Assembly: GCA_934445015.1 (NCBI GenBank)
Contig: CAKSDJ010000007.1
Span: forward strand, 1-50,652
Length of the DNA stretch: 50,652 nucleotides
Source: an uncultured Eubacteriales bacterium
GTDB lineage: Bacteria; Bacillota; Clostridia; Oscillospirales; Acutalibacteraceae
Reading direction: 5' to 3'
The notes beneath the pieces are model-generated. The model had not been told where the DNA came from. It did no database searches and saw only the letters and a list, made by a program, of their open reading frames with translations. Below are positions 1 to 7,067 of the stretch, one piece after another. Every line of letters begins with the position of its first letter. The first letter of the stretch is position 1. Both the position numbers and the translations under genes were made by a program.

Positions 1-301
1 GATTATGATTGGTATCTACATGAATTTTGATATAGGTGAACAATTCCGGCGCATACTGAACCTCATCAATAATAATCGGCGGTTTATGAAGCTGCAAAAA
101 CATTTTCGGATCGTTTTTTGCCATTTCTCTGACGGTTAAATCATCAAGCGAAATATATTCCCGCCCGATGTTTTCCTTTTCGGCAAGATTTTTTAGCATC
201 GTGGTTTTGCCGGACTGACGCGGACCGGTAAGCAAAATTGCCGACCAGGTTTTTGACAGTTCGGTGATACGCTGTTCCATATGTCGGTTGATATAGGCCA
301 T
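1..301 (-). CDS. AAA_14/DUF4143-type ATP-binding protein (N-terminal part, cut by window edge)
   Basis: About 100 N-terminal residues are in the window, read right to left from ATG at 301; the rest lies beyond the left edge. The protein opens with a short helix, then a Walker A motif (TGPRQSGKTT), then SLDD, and a Walker B-like strand ending IIIDEVQYAPEL. This order is typical of the stand-alone AAA_14 ATPases that usually carry a C-terminal DUF4143 nuclease-fold domain. Their cellular role is poorly defined. An AGGTG ribosome site sits just before the ATG, and a good promoter lies upstream (see 338-366). It has its own transcription unit, separate from the minus-strand genes behind it. The family call is firm for the ATPase domain; the C-terminal domain is inferred, not seen. 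Confidence 0.85.
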   Translation of the reverse strand, partial: MAYINRHMEQRITELSKTWSAILLTGPRQSGKTTMLKNLAEKENIGREYISLDDLTVREMAKNDPKMFLQLHKPPIIIDEVQYAPELFTYIKIHVDTNHN

Positions 302-337
302 AATACACCTCGGCTGAGTATAATTTTCTTCATGATT

Positions 338-366
338 ATTATACTTTATAACACCCGCAAAGTCAA
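338..366 (-). promoter_or_regulatory. Sigma-A-type promoter for the AAA_14 ATPase gene
   Basis: On the minus strand TTGACT (361-366) is followed by 17 bases and a perfect TATAAT (338-343). It lies about 40 bases before the ATG at 301. Confidence 0.6.
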
Positions 367-368
367 TG

Positions 369-415
369 AAAATCTCGGCTAAAATAAGAAACTATCATAT
401 TTTTGCCGAGATTTT
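369..415. terminator. Long inverted repeat, probable terminator after the 143-residue gene
   Basis: Arms AAAATCTCGGC (369-379) and GCCGAGATTTT (405-415) are perfect. After a T-T mismatch the stem continues with AAAATA/TATTTT, leaving an 11-base loop. It lies downstream of the minus-strand gene ending at 515 and directly before the ATPase promoter. The T-run after the stem is short, so it may act in either direction or be a structured element of another kind. Confidence 0.5.
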
Positions 416-514
416 GCTGTTACACTTCTTGTTTTTATAAATAAGGATTAAGATGCAAAAATATACTTTCAAAATGCCTTTAAAGAATTAATCTTGAATC
501 TCATTTATAAACAC

Positions 515-946
515 TTATTTCTCATATCTTATCCACCAACCATGGCCATCACGATAACTATGCTTTTTCATAAAATCCTTAAGAATATTATTTTTATCAA
601 AAGAGTTTTCTCCGCACTTGTTTTTTCTTTCTAAAGAAACAATTGCATCCTCAAAACAATTTAAAAGTTCGCCCCATGAATCCGTTATATCACATGCCTT
701 TTTATATTCATCTGTAGACTCGTCATAATCATATTCATTGTCCTCAACCCACCAAAATTTGTTGTGTACAACAGCATATGCGTCAGCCAGCTCTTGTGTA
801 GTCGTATAACTACTTAAAATCGTTTCCATTTCTGCGACAGTGCGGTTAGAAAGCGGATCGCTTATCATTACTTCAAGTTCTTGAACAAACCTGTAAGCAA
901 CCTTTAATGTTTCTTTGTTTTGCGGTTCGTCATCAAATGCTTTCAT
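515..946 (-). CDS. Hypothetical protein, 143 aa
   Basis: I do not recognise this protein. It is acidic and mostly helical in character, without signal peptide or membrane segment, and contains a WWVEDNEYDYDES acidic stretch near residue 65 and a C-terminal GHGWWIRYEK. Such small, aromatic-rich acidic proteins are common among immunity or accessory proteins, but nothing here proves that. The ATG at 946 has a good GGAGG site (CGGAGGTTACAATACTATG). It lies 47 bases after the 81-residue gene and is probably the last gene of a three-gene unit with the ATP-grasp protein. It is followed by the inverted repeat at 369-415. Confidence 0.6.
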   Translation of the reverse strand: MKAFDDEPQNKETLKVAYRFVQELEVMISDPLSNRTVAEMETILSSYTTTQELADAYAVVHNKFWWVEDNEYDYDESTDEYKKACDITDSWGELLNCFEDAIVSLERKNKCGENSFDKNNILKDFMKKHSYRDGHGWWIRYEK

Positions 947-993
947 AGTATTGTAACCTCCGTTAAAGCTGACAAATATATGTTATCCAGTAC

Positions 994-1239
994 TCAATAC
1001 CACATAATCAGTCGTTCGGTAGTAATTTCGCTGTTAAGGATTTTATCAAAATTTTCGTAAATGAACCACCTTGCGTGCGACACATGGATCGTACAGTATT
1101 CGTAACCTTCGGGCAATGTATATTCTACCATTTTACCATCCGGACTAACGATAACTTTACCCGGAACTGTGGAGCTTTCAGGATATATGTCCGCCTCGAT
1201 GTTCCCGTTTTCATACTTAAAATTTTTCACCCGTACCAT
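994..1239 (-). CDS. Hypothetical protein, 81 aa
   Basis: This is a small unknown protein with alternating short strands (NIEADIYPESS, KVIVSPDGKMVEYTLPEG) and no signal peptide, cysteine cluster or membrane segment. Its ATG at 1239 has a strong GGAGG site (CGGAGGAATTATTATG), which supports real translation. It lies 32 bases after the ATP-grasp gene and 47 bases before the 143-residue gene, so all three are likely co-transcribed. The small basic-acidic mix does not resemble a known graspetide precursor core, although its position next to an ATP-grasp enzyme raises the question. Confidence 0.6.
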   Translation of the reverse strand: MVRVKNFKYENGNIEADIYPESSTVPGKVIVSPDGKMVEYTLPEGYEYCTIHVSHARWFIYENFDKILNSEITTERLIMWY

Positions 1240-1271
1240 AATAATTCCTCCGTTTGTTTTTAACCGATTTT

Positions 1272-2015
1272 TTACAATGAAAAAGTATCAAATGCACATT
1301 CATCGATTGTATGCGTTAGTTCTGCCCACCGTGCCGATAACAGCTTTGCATAATCAAGATAAAACAAGCCGTAGCTACCTAAGGCATATCCGTCATTTAC
1401 CTCAATCATCAATGTTTTTCCGTTGTCTGTCAAGCCGAAATCGATTGCATACGCTTTTGGACCTAAACCGAATTCGAATACCGCTCTTTCGATTACGGCA
1501 GAATCATAATGCAATCTCCAATCACCTTTATATGGTCTGACATCTAAAATTTTGCCATACCTGACAAAGCATCTCCATTCAGCTTTAAAATCAACTATTT
1601 CCGAGCAGAATACATCGGGATCCTCACCAAATGTTCCACAACCGATTAAATCTTTTGGAGACTTAACAACAGTGCCTGTGAATTTCTTATCTTCAACCGG
1701 TTTTATAAACACAGGCCATCTTTCCGGAACATTAGCTATTTGACTGAGTTTCGCTTTCCAAATTTTTCTGCCCAAAAAGTTTTTTAATTCTTCGGGATAA
1801 TCAATTTCAGGAGTTGTAATTCCGAAATCGCACAATCTCTGCCGTACATTATCAACATATCCGACGACAACGTCCTCTTTTTTACTTTCCGAAAGTTGGT
1901 TTTGTTCATAAAACATTACCGTTTCAAATCCCATTTCTTTAAAGCCCTGATATGCACTGAAAAAATTACAATTATGTGGAATATAATCTTTGTCTGATTG
2001 AATGTACACTTTCAT
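1272..2015 (-). CDS. ATP-grasp domain protein of the R2K (DUF4343) type
   Basis: The protein has the weakly conserved ATP-grasp layout of the R2K family: a Rossmann-like N-terminal part (VYIQSDKDYIPHNC), a lysine segment (WPVFIKPVEDKKFTGTVV), a middle strand region (FKAEWRCFVRYGKILDVRPY) and the metal-binding C-terminal motif AYAIDFGLTDNGKTLMIEVND. ATP-grasp enzymes join a carboxylate to an amine or thiol through an acyl phosphate; the substrate here is unknown. R2K members are reported in phages and in gene-conflict settings. I start it at the ATG at 2015, which is 7 bases after a GGGGG run; a TTG two codons earlier is less well placed. Two unknown small proteins follow in the same direction. 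No promoter is certain. Confidence 0.75.
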   Translation of the reverse strand: MKVYIQSDKDYIPHNCNFFSAYQGFKEMGFETVMFYEQNQLSESKKEDVVVGYVDNVRQRLCDFGITTPEIDYPEELKNFLGRKIWKAKLSQIANVPERWPVFIKPVEDKKFTGTVVKSPKDLIGCGTFGEDPDVFCSEIVDFKAEWRCFVRYGKILDVRPYKGDWRLHYDSAVIERAVFEFGLGPKAYAIDFGLTDNGKTLMIEVNDGYALGSYGLFYLDYAKLLSARWAELTHTIDECAFDTFSL

Positions 2016-2193
2016 TGACAATCCCCCTGTTGCCAGTTTTTATTAAAATGCTTTTATAATTAGAGTATATCACATTTACTGTCCCATAAAAAGGACTTTG
2101 TTGTTCTGCTTTTTATTTAAAATTGGCTTTTCCTGTTATCCGGATACTTAAAGCGTCAGATTTGAAATTAAAAAATGCAAATCAACCAACAAC

Positions 2194-2223
2194 AAAAAAA
2201 CAGCACGGCAAGAAACCGTGCTG
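2194..2223 (-). terminator. Rho-independent terminator after the SpoIIID-like gene
   Basis: CAGCACGG (2201-2208) pairs with CCGTGCTG (2216-2223), and on the minus strand the stem is followed by seven T. It begins 36 bases after the stop codon of the SpoIIID-like gene. Confidence 0.8.
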
Positions 2224-2258
2224 GAACTCTTTATTTATGCGGTTTTGTGGCGGTTATG

Positions 2259-2411
2259 CTACCAGCCACACAAACCGTTCCGTTTTGTTACTGCCGTATG
2301 TACCGTGCTTTTGCTTATTTTGAAAACCTTGGCAGTTGCGCGCACCGTAGCGCCGGTATCGATAATATACTCACCTAATACCACTGCCCTGTCGTCAAAA
2401 AAATCTTTCAT
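2259..2411 (-). CDS. spoIIID: SpoIIID-like sporulation regulator, short (50 aa), C-terminus missing
   Basis: Reading the minus strand from ATG at 2411 gives 50 codons and a TAG at 2259. The product begins MKDFFDDRAVVLGEYIIDTG and contains TVRATAKVFKISKSTVHTAVTKR, matching the N-terminal helix-turn-helix of SpoIIID, the mother-cell sporulation regulator. SpoIIID is normally about 80-95 residues; here it ends 7 residues after the recognition helix, so the C-terminal basic helix that helps bind DNA in the Bacillus protein is absent. No other frame restores it, and only 36 bases remain before the terminator. A GGGAGTGG ribosome site lies 6-7 bases before the ATG, and a sigma-E-like promoter lies upstream (2442-2470). 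It may be a truncated paralogue or a decaying gene. Confidence 0.8.
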   Translation of the reverse strand: MKDFFDDRAVVLGEYIIDTGATVRATAKVFKISKSTVHTAVTKRNGLCGW

Positions 2412-2441
2412 ATTTTTCCACTCCCTAAAAGGATTTAATAA

Positions 2442-2470
2442 ATTCTATGAAAATAAGTGAAAAAATATGC
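2442..2470 (-). promoter_or_regulatory. Sigma-E-like promoter for the SpoIIID-like gene
   Basis: On the minus strand GCATATT (2464-2470) is followed by 14 bases and CATAGAAT (2442-2449). This fits the sigma-E pattern of KMATATT, 13-15 bases, CATAnAnT. Sigma-E transcribes spoIIID in Bacillus, so the match agrees with the gene call. Transcription would begin about 25 bases before the ATG at 2411. Confidence 0.5.
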
Positions 2471-2557
2471 CACGGCTGCAGGTTGTTTAATACCGAAAAC
2501 GGTTTACCGCCTGCCCTTTTGCTTGGTATTTTAAGTCTTATGCGTTGTTTATCATAT

Positions 2558-3397
2558 TTATATTATATTGAGAAGTTTCAGAAGATTAGGTATTTCACCT
2601 TCAAAATTTACGCCGTAACGTATATCGGGGTTTTCCCTGTATGTGCGTTCAATGCAACCGGCGGTATATTTTGCCGCAACAGCAACTGATTCAGAAAGCG
2701 GTTTGCCGCTTACTATGCCGCAGGTAAGCGCGCTTGCAAACACATCACCCGTGCCGTGGTATGCAGCATTTACACGCGGAGTAAACACATACTCGATTTT
2801 TTTGCCGTCGGCACACGCAACGCCTATTTCGTTATCATTAAAGGACACACCGGTCAATACGATTTTTGCGTCTGTTATTTTGGAAAGTCCGATGATAAGA
2901 GCGTTTATATATGCTTCGCTGTGAGGTGTCTCAGCATACGGAATACCAGTCAAAAAAGCCGCCTCGGTAATATTCGGTGTGATTATGTCGGCCTTTTGGC
3001 AAAGTTTTATCATCTTTTGAGGAAAATCTTTTGAAAAACCGCCGTATAATCTGCCGTGATCCGCCATAACGGGATCCACGATAAGCATCGTGTTTTTGTT
3101 TTTAACGGTATCAAAAAGTCTGCATACTATATCGACCTGTTCAACCGAGCCGAGATACCCCGTATAAACCGCATCAAAAGTTATTGATTCGCTTTTCCAA
3201 TGGTTTGCTATCGGCAATATATCATCGGTAAGGTCGCGAAAAGTGTAACCTTTAAAATCGCCCGTGTGTGTAGAAAGCACCGCAGTAGGTATACACGCGC
3301 ATTCAATGCCCGCAGCAGAAATTATAGGCAAAGCCACCGTAAGCGAGCATTTTCCGAAACAGGAAATATCGTGTACGGCAACAACTCTTTTTTGCAT
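2558..3397 (-). CDS. Pyridoxamine/pyridoxal kinase
   Basis: A ribokinase-fold vitamin B6 kinase that phosphorylates pyridoxal, pyridoxamine or pyridoxine to give PLP-pathway products in the cytoplasm. The start matches the family (VVAVHDISCFGKCSLTVALPII), followed by TAVLSTHTGDF, the DPVMADHG segment, TPNITEAAFLTG and the catalytic C-terminal motif AAYHGTGDVFASAL with its Asp. Length (279 aa) is normal. I start at ATG 3397, about 8 bases after a GGGGG run; a GTG five codons earlier falls inside that ribosome site. The gene faces the PdxR-like regulator across 94 bases, a common salvage arrangement in Firmicutes, so PLP-dependent control is likely. It is not certain whether it would be named pdxY or pdxK. 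Confidence 0.9.
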   Translation of the reverse strand: MQKRVVAVHDISCFGKCSLTVALPIISAAGIECACIPTAVLSTHTGDFKGYTFRDLTDDILPIANHWKSESITFDAVYTGYLGSVEQVDIVCRLFDTVKNKNTMLIVDPVMADHGRLYGGFSKDFPQKMIKLCQKADIITPNITEAAFLTGIPYAETPHSEAYINALIIGLSKITDAKIVLTGVSFNDNEIGVACADGKKIEYVFTPRVNAAYHGTGDVFASALTCGIVSGKPLSESVAVAAKYTAGCIERTYRENPDIRYGVNFEGEIPNLLKLLNII

Positions 3398-3412
3398 AAA
3401 TAATACCCCCAC

Positions 3413-3441
3413 TTGAAAATATACGGATTAAAGTATATACT
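3413..3441 (+). promoter_or_regulatory. Promoter of the PdxR-like regulator gene
   Basis: TTGAAA (3413-3418), 17 bases, TATACT (3436-3441). The -10 box lies in the palindrome AGTATATACT (3432-3441), which also holds the -10 box of the opposite promoter. Confidence 0.65.
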
Positions 3442-3459
3442 ATGTATGATAATATTCAA
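3432..3459 (-). promoter_or_regulatory. Promoter of the pyridoxal kinase gene
   Basis: On the minus strand TTGAAT (3454-3459), 16 bases, TATACT (3432-3437). It overlaps the opposing promoter at the -10 boxes, so RNA polymerase cannot occupy both. Confidence 0.6.
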
Positions 3460-3491
3460 ATAATCAAAATAGGAGTTTTTTATAATATCAG

Positions 3492-4580
3492 ATGAAATAT
3501 TTTATCGACAGCCGCACAGGCAAACCGGCATACTTGCAACTTTATGAACAGATAAAAAAGGATATAACCGACGGCGTATATGTTTTCGGTGCAAAATTGC
3601 CGTCAAAGAGATTTTTGTCAGAAGAGCTAAACATAAGCGTTATAACTGCGGAACATTCTTACTCACTGCTTGCAGATGAGGGATACATAACTGCGCGCGA
3701 GCGTAGCGGCTATTTTGTCTGCTATCGCAAAGACGATACTTTTTCGTCGCCCGAAGCATCCGCAAAACCGTTTTTTAAGCCAAACCGCATACCTGATTCA
3801 GACAGTGATTTTCCGTTTTCGGTATATACAAAAACAATGCGCAGGGTGCTCAGCATATACGGTGAAAACATTTTTAACACCTGCGACTTCGGCGGATGTG
3901 ACGAACTTAAAGAGGCCATTTGCAACTATTTAAAAAGAAGCCGCGGTATAAACGTTTGCAAAAATCAGGTAGTTATAGGCGCCGGAAGCGAATACTTATA
4001 CGGCATAATAGTACAAATGCTTGGAAAAAGCCGAATCTACGCTCTCGAAAATCCGTCTTATTCAAAGATAGGTCAGGTGTACCGTGCAAACGGGGTCAAA
4101 ACGGTATATCTGTCTTTGCTCGATGACGGCATATCAAGCAGTGAGTTAAAAAATACGGTTGCTTCGGTATTGCACATAACGCCTTACCGCAGTTATCCGA
4201 GCCGCGTTACGGCAAGCGCTTCCAAAAAAAACGAGTATATAAGATGGGCTAAATGCGAAAACAGATTTATTGTAGAAGATGATTTTGAATCCGAATTCAC
4301 ACTGCTTAAAAAAGCGGAAGAAACCGTTTTTTCAATGGCAGGCGGAAATAACGTTATATATGTAAACACATTTTCAAAAACTATTTCACCCTCTGTAAGG
4401 GTAGCATATATGATTTTACCGGAAGATATGGTTGAGACATATAAAAAAACTGTCGGTTTTTACTCATGCAGCGTGCCGTATTTCAATCAACTTGTCTTGG
4501 CAGAACTTATAAACGGCGGCGATTTTGAACGGCATATAAATCGTGTAAGACGAAAACGCAGGCAGCAAATCTTAAAATAA
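3492..4580 (+). CDS. pdxR: PdxR/MocR-type GntR-family regulator with aminotransferase-like domain, C-terminally truncated
   Basis: Residues about 10-78 form a GntR winged helix (PAYLQLYEQIKKDITDG, LPSKRFLSEEL, SYSLLADEGYITAR). Residues from about 105 form a fold-type I aminotransferase domain with LENPSY (185-190), the altered TPYRSYPS segment, VEDDFESEF (261-269) and the PLP-lysine motif TFSKTI with Lys296. MocR regulators are usually 450-480 residues; this one stops at 362, right after RHINRVRRKRRQQ, so roughly the last 90-100 residues are missing and no other frame supplies them. Facing the pyridoxal kinase gene suggests it was PdxR, which senses PLP. The only in-frame start is ATG 3492, 16 bases from the AGGAG at 3471-3475, an unusually long spacing. 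It may be non-functional. Confidence 0.8.
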   Translation: MKYFIDSRTGKPAYLQLYEQIKKDITDGVYVFGAKLPSKRFLSEELNISVITAEHSYSLLADEGYITARERSGYFVCYRKDDTFSSPEASAKPFFKPNRIPDSDSDFPFSVYTKTMRRVLSIYGENIFNTCDFGGCDELKEAICNYLKRSRGINVCKNQVVIGAGSEYLYGIIVQMLGKSRIYALENPSYSKIGQVYRANGVKTVYLSLLDDGISSSELKNTVASVLHITPYRSYPSRVTASASKKNEYIRWAKCENRFIVEDDFESEFTLLKKAEETVFSMAGGNNVIYVNTFSKTISPSVRVAYMILPEDMVETYKKTVGFYSCSVPYFNQLVLAELINGGDFERHINRVRRKRRQQILK

Positions 4581-4597
4581 ACTTAATAATTCACTTA

Positions 4598-4626
4598 TTG
4601 ATTTCGTGTATTATAAATAGTATAAT
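4598..4626 (+). promoter_or_regulatory. Promoter of the LiaF-DUF4097-ABC operon
   Basis: TTGATT (4598-4603), 17 bases, perfect TATAAT (4621-4626), about 64 bases before the first ATG of the cassette. Confidence 0.7.
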
Positions 4627-4689
4627 CTGTTTGCAGGCGTTTCAAAAAAATGCGGTCTAAAGCCGCCTAAACAGAAATGAGGAGTAGAA

Positions 4690-5367
4690 ATGAGAAAGTC
4701 AAGCAGAATTTTATGGGGAATTGTTGTTGTGGCAATAGGCGTTTTGCTTTGTCTTAAAGCATTTAACGTAACCATACCTTTGTTTTTTAAGGGTTGGTGG
4801 ACGCTGTTTATAATAGTTCCCTGCACAATAGGTCTGTTGACCGAGCGTGAAAAAACAGATAACCTTATCGGTATTGCAATAGGTGTGTGCCTGTTGCTTT
4901 GCTGTCGCGGAATTTTGAATTTTGCGCTTATATGGAAACTGATTTTACCCGCAATAATAATTATTGTAGGTCTGAAAATGATATTTAACGGTATGTTCGG
5001 CAACAAGGCAAACGAAATGATCATTGCAATGAAAAATGACGGAAAAACTCCGTATAAAACCTGTGCAACCTTTTCGGGATACAACGCGGATTTCAGCGGT
5101 CAGGTTTTTGAAGGTGCCGAACTCTGCGCGGTTTTCGGCGGTGTTAAATGCGACCTGCGCAATGCCGTTTTTGAAAAGGACTGTGCAATAACGGTTTCGG
5201 CGATATTCGGCGGAATTGATATTCTTGTACCCGACACAGTTAACGTTAAGGCCAATGTTAACGGCGTTTTCGGCGGTATTTCAAACAAAACCGTTTCAAA
5301 GGATGAAAACGCGGTTACGGTATACATAAACGGCAATTGCATATTCGGAGGGGTTGACGTTAAATGA
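4690..5367 (+). CDS. LiaI/LiaF-like membrane protein
   Basis: The first about 110 residues hold three to four hydrophobic helices (ILWGIVVVAIGVLLCL, WWTLFIIVPCTIGLL, LIGIAIGVCLLLCC, LILPAIIIIVGLKMI) of the LiaI-LiaF transmembrane type. The remainder is a beta-rich domain with recurring IFGG/VFGG turns (AVFGGVKCDLRNA, AIFGGIDILVP, GVFGGISN, CIFGGVDV), as in the cell-wall-active-antibiotic response protein LiaF/YvqF. LiaF inhibits the LiaS kinase in Bacillus, but no lia two-component genes are next to this copy. AGGAG precedes ATG 4690. The stop overlaps the next start by four bases (ATGA), so the two are translationally coupled. It is the first gene of the four-gene unit. Confidence 0.8.
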   Translation: MRKSSRILWGIVVVAIGVLLCLKAFNVTIPLFFKGWWTLFIIVPCTIGLLTEREKTDNLIGIAIGVCLLLCCRGILNFALIWKLILPAIIIIVGLKMIFNGMFGNKANEMIIAMKNDGKTPYKTCATFSGYNADFSGQVFEGAELCAVFGGVKCDLRNAVFEKDCAITVSAIFGGIDILVPDTVNVKANVNGVFGGISNKTVSKDENAVTVYINGNCIFGGVDVK

Positions 5368-6173
5368 CGCTCTTTCAAAAAGTGATAAAATACGTTGCGT
5401 TGGCACTTGCAATTTGCCTTATAATAGGTATTTTCACATGTATAATGCACCTCTTTGCGTTTATAGGCGGTCTTAACAGCGATAATGCGGTTTCGAATGG
5501 CCTAAAAGAGTACACGGTGTCGCAAAACATTGACTCACTTGATTTTGATATAGGTGCGGCAAATCTCAAAATAATAAACTCTGAGAAGTTTTCGGTCAAA
5601 AGCAATATAAACGGCCTTAAAATAAAAGAGAATGACGGTTGTCTTAACATTGTTATAAAGGGTGGATTTGCCAAAGATTTAAAAGGCGCCGAACTGAGTT
5701 TATATGTGCCGGGAAACTATGTTTTCAAAAGCGCAAAAATACAAACGGGCGCGGGTAAACTTTCGGTCGATACTTTATCGGCGGATAAACTTGACCTGGA
5801 ACTCGGCGCAGGCGAGGCAAGGTTTGATTATCTGAATGCCGAAAAAGAGGCGTCAATCAACGGCGGAGTCGGTAACGTATATATAAACGGCGGAACACTT
5901 AAAAACCTTGATTTTGATATGGGCATCGGTAATGTCAGCCTTACGGCTGCTTTGACGGGCAGCAGTGATATTGATTGCGGCATAGGTAACGCCAAAATAA
6001 CCCTTACCGGAGAAAAGGACGAATATACAATATATATCGACAAAGGTGTAGGCAACATAAAAATTGACGGTCAAAATGCATCCGATGGCGATATTTACGG
6101 CGACGGTGAAAATAAAATTGAACTTGACTGCGGTGTCGGATCGGCAGAGCTTAGTTTTAACGGGGTGAATTAA
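5364..6173 (+). CDS. DUF4097 beta-strand repeat membrane protein (LiaG-like)
   Basis: One N-terminal membrane helix (about residues 10-36) anchors a large beta-solenoid-like domain built of short repeats, for example LDFDIGAANLKIIN, LDLELGAGEARFDYL, LDFDMGIGNVSL, IDCGIGNAKITL, IDKGVGNIKID and LDCGVGSAEL. This regular pattern is typical of DUF4097 proteins, which sit beside LiaF-type proteins and ABC exporters in Firmicutes and are linked to envelope stress; the exact function is unknown. The start overlaps the LiaF-like stop by four bases and the stop is followed after one base by the ABC ATPase, so all are one operon. Topology predicts the repeat domain outside the cell. Confidence 0.8.
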   Translation: MTLFQKVIKYVALALAICLIIGIFTCIMHLFAFIGGLNSDNAVSNGLKEYTVSQNIDSLDFDIGAANLKIINSEKFSVKSNINGLKIKENDGCLNIVIKGGFAKDLKGAELSLYVPGNYVFKSAKIQTGAGKLSVDTLSADKLDLELGAGEARFDYLNAEKEASINGGVGNVYINGGTLKNLDFDMGIGNVSLTAALTGSSDIDCGIGNAKITLTGEKDEYTIYIDKGVGNIKIDGQNASDGDIYGDGENKIELDCGVGSAELSFNGVN

Positions 6174-6174
6174 A

Positions 6175-7065
6175 ATGATTTTTCAACTTGAAAACATAGA
6201 AAAATACTTTGGTGAAAAACAGGTTTTAAAAGGCATATCCTTTTCTGCCGAAAGCGGAAAAGCATTCGGACTGCTTGGAAGAAACGGTGCCGGCAAAACC
6301 ACATCCATCCGAATTTTAATGAATGTGTTCCCAGCAAATTCGGGAAACGTTTTAATCGACGGCAAACCTATTGATTATGAAAAAATAAAGTTCGGCTACC
6401 TGCCCGAAGAACGTGGACTTTACCCCAAAAAGAAGATCATTGAGCAACTTATCTATTTTGCCGAACTTAAGGGTCTTGACCGCACACAGGCAGCACAGTC
6501 GGTAGATTATTGGCTTAACAGACTCGGTATGAGCGAATACCGCAACAAACGCCTTGACACGCTTTCAAAAGGCAACCAACAAAAAATACAACTTATTACC
6601 GCACTCGCACATAACCCTCAGATAATTATACTTGATGAACCGTTTTCGGGTCTGGATCCGGTAAATGCAATGTTGCTTAAAGACGTTGTAAAAGAGGAAA
6701 TCGCAAAGGGCAAAATCGTTCTGTTTTCGAGCCACCAGATGAACTATATTGAAGAATTTTGCGACAGCATAGCGATCATAAACGGTGGCAGAGTCGTGCT
6801 TTCAGGCGATCTGCACACCATAAAGCGAAATTACCCCCGAAACCGACTCGTTGTAAGAAGCCGGCAAAATGCTGAAATAAAGAGCGAGTTGGGCGATGTA
6901 TGTACATACGGAGACGATGACGAGATAATTGTTACTATGCCGGGCCCCGAACTGAAATCAAAAATAATGGAAGATTTGACATCAAAATATGACATTGATG
7001 AGATTAGGGTATTTGAACCCACACTTAATGACATTTTTGTGGAATATGCGGGTAAAGAGGTGTAA
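6175..7065 (+). CDS. ABC transporter ATP-binding protein (NatA/DUF4162 type)
   Basis: A standard ABC ATPase: Walker A GRNGAGKTT (residues 36-44), LPEERGLYPKK after the Q-loop, signature LSKGNQQKIQ, Walker B IIILDEPFSGLDP and the switch His in FSSHQM. The C-terminal about 80 residues match the DUF4162 extension found in NatA-like exporters. With the permease directly downstream (two-base gap) it would form an ABC-2 exporter. The substrate cannot be read from sequence; sodium, antibiotic or peptide export are all known for the group. It is translated as part of the LiaF-like operon. Confidence 0.9.
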   Translation: MIFQLENIEKYFGEKQVLKGISFSAESGKAFGLLGRNGAGKTTSIRILMNVFPANSGNVLIDGKPIDYEKIKFGYLPEERGLYPKKKIIEQLIYFAELKGLDRTQAAQSVDYWLNRLGMSEYRNKRLDTLSKGNQQKIQLITALAHNPQIIILDEPFSGLDPVNAMLLKDVVKEEIAKGKIVLFSSHQMNYIEEFCDSIAIINGGRVVLSGDLHTIKRNYPRNRLVVRSRQNAEIKSELGDVCTYGDDDEIIVTMPGPELKSKIMEDLTSKYDIDEIRVFEPTLNDIFVEYAGKEV

Positions 7066-7067
7066 TT

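Noticed and set aside
1169..1540. Plus-strand frame of 123 codons opposite the ATP-grasp gene
   Set aside because: It lies antisense to well-supported genes with ribosome sites and has no recognisable protein features.
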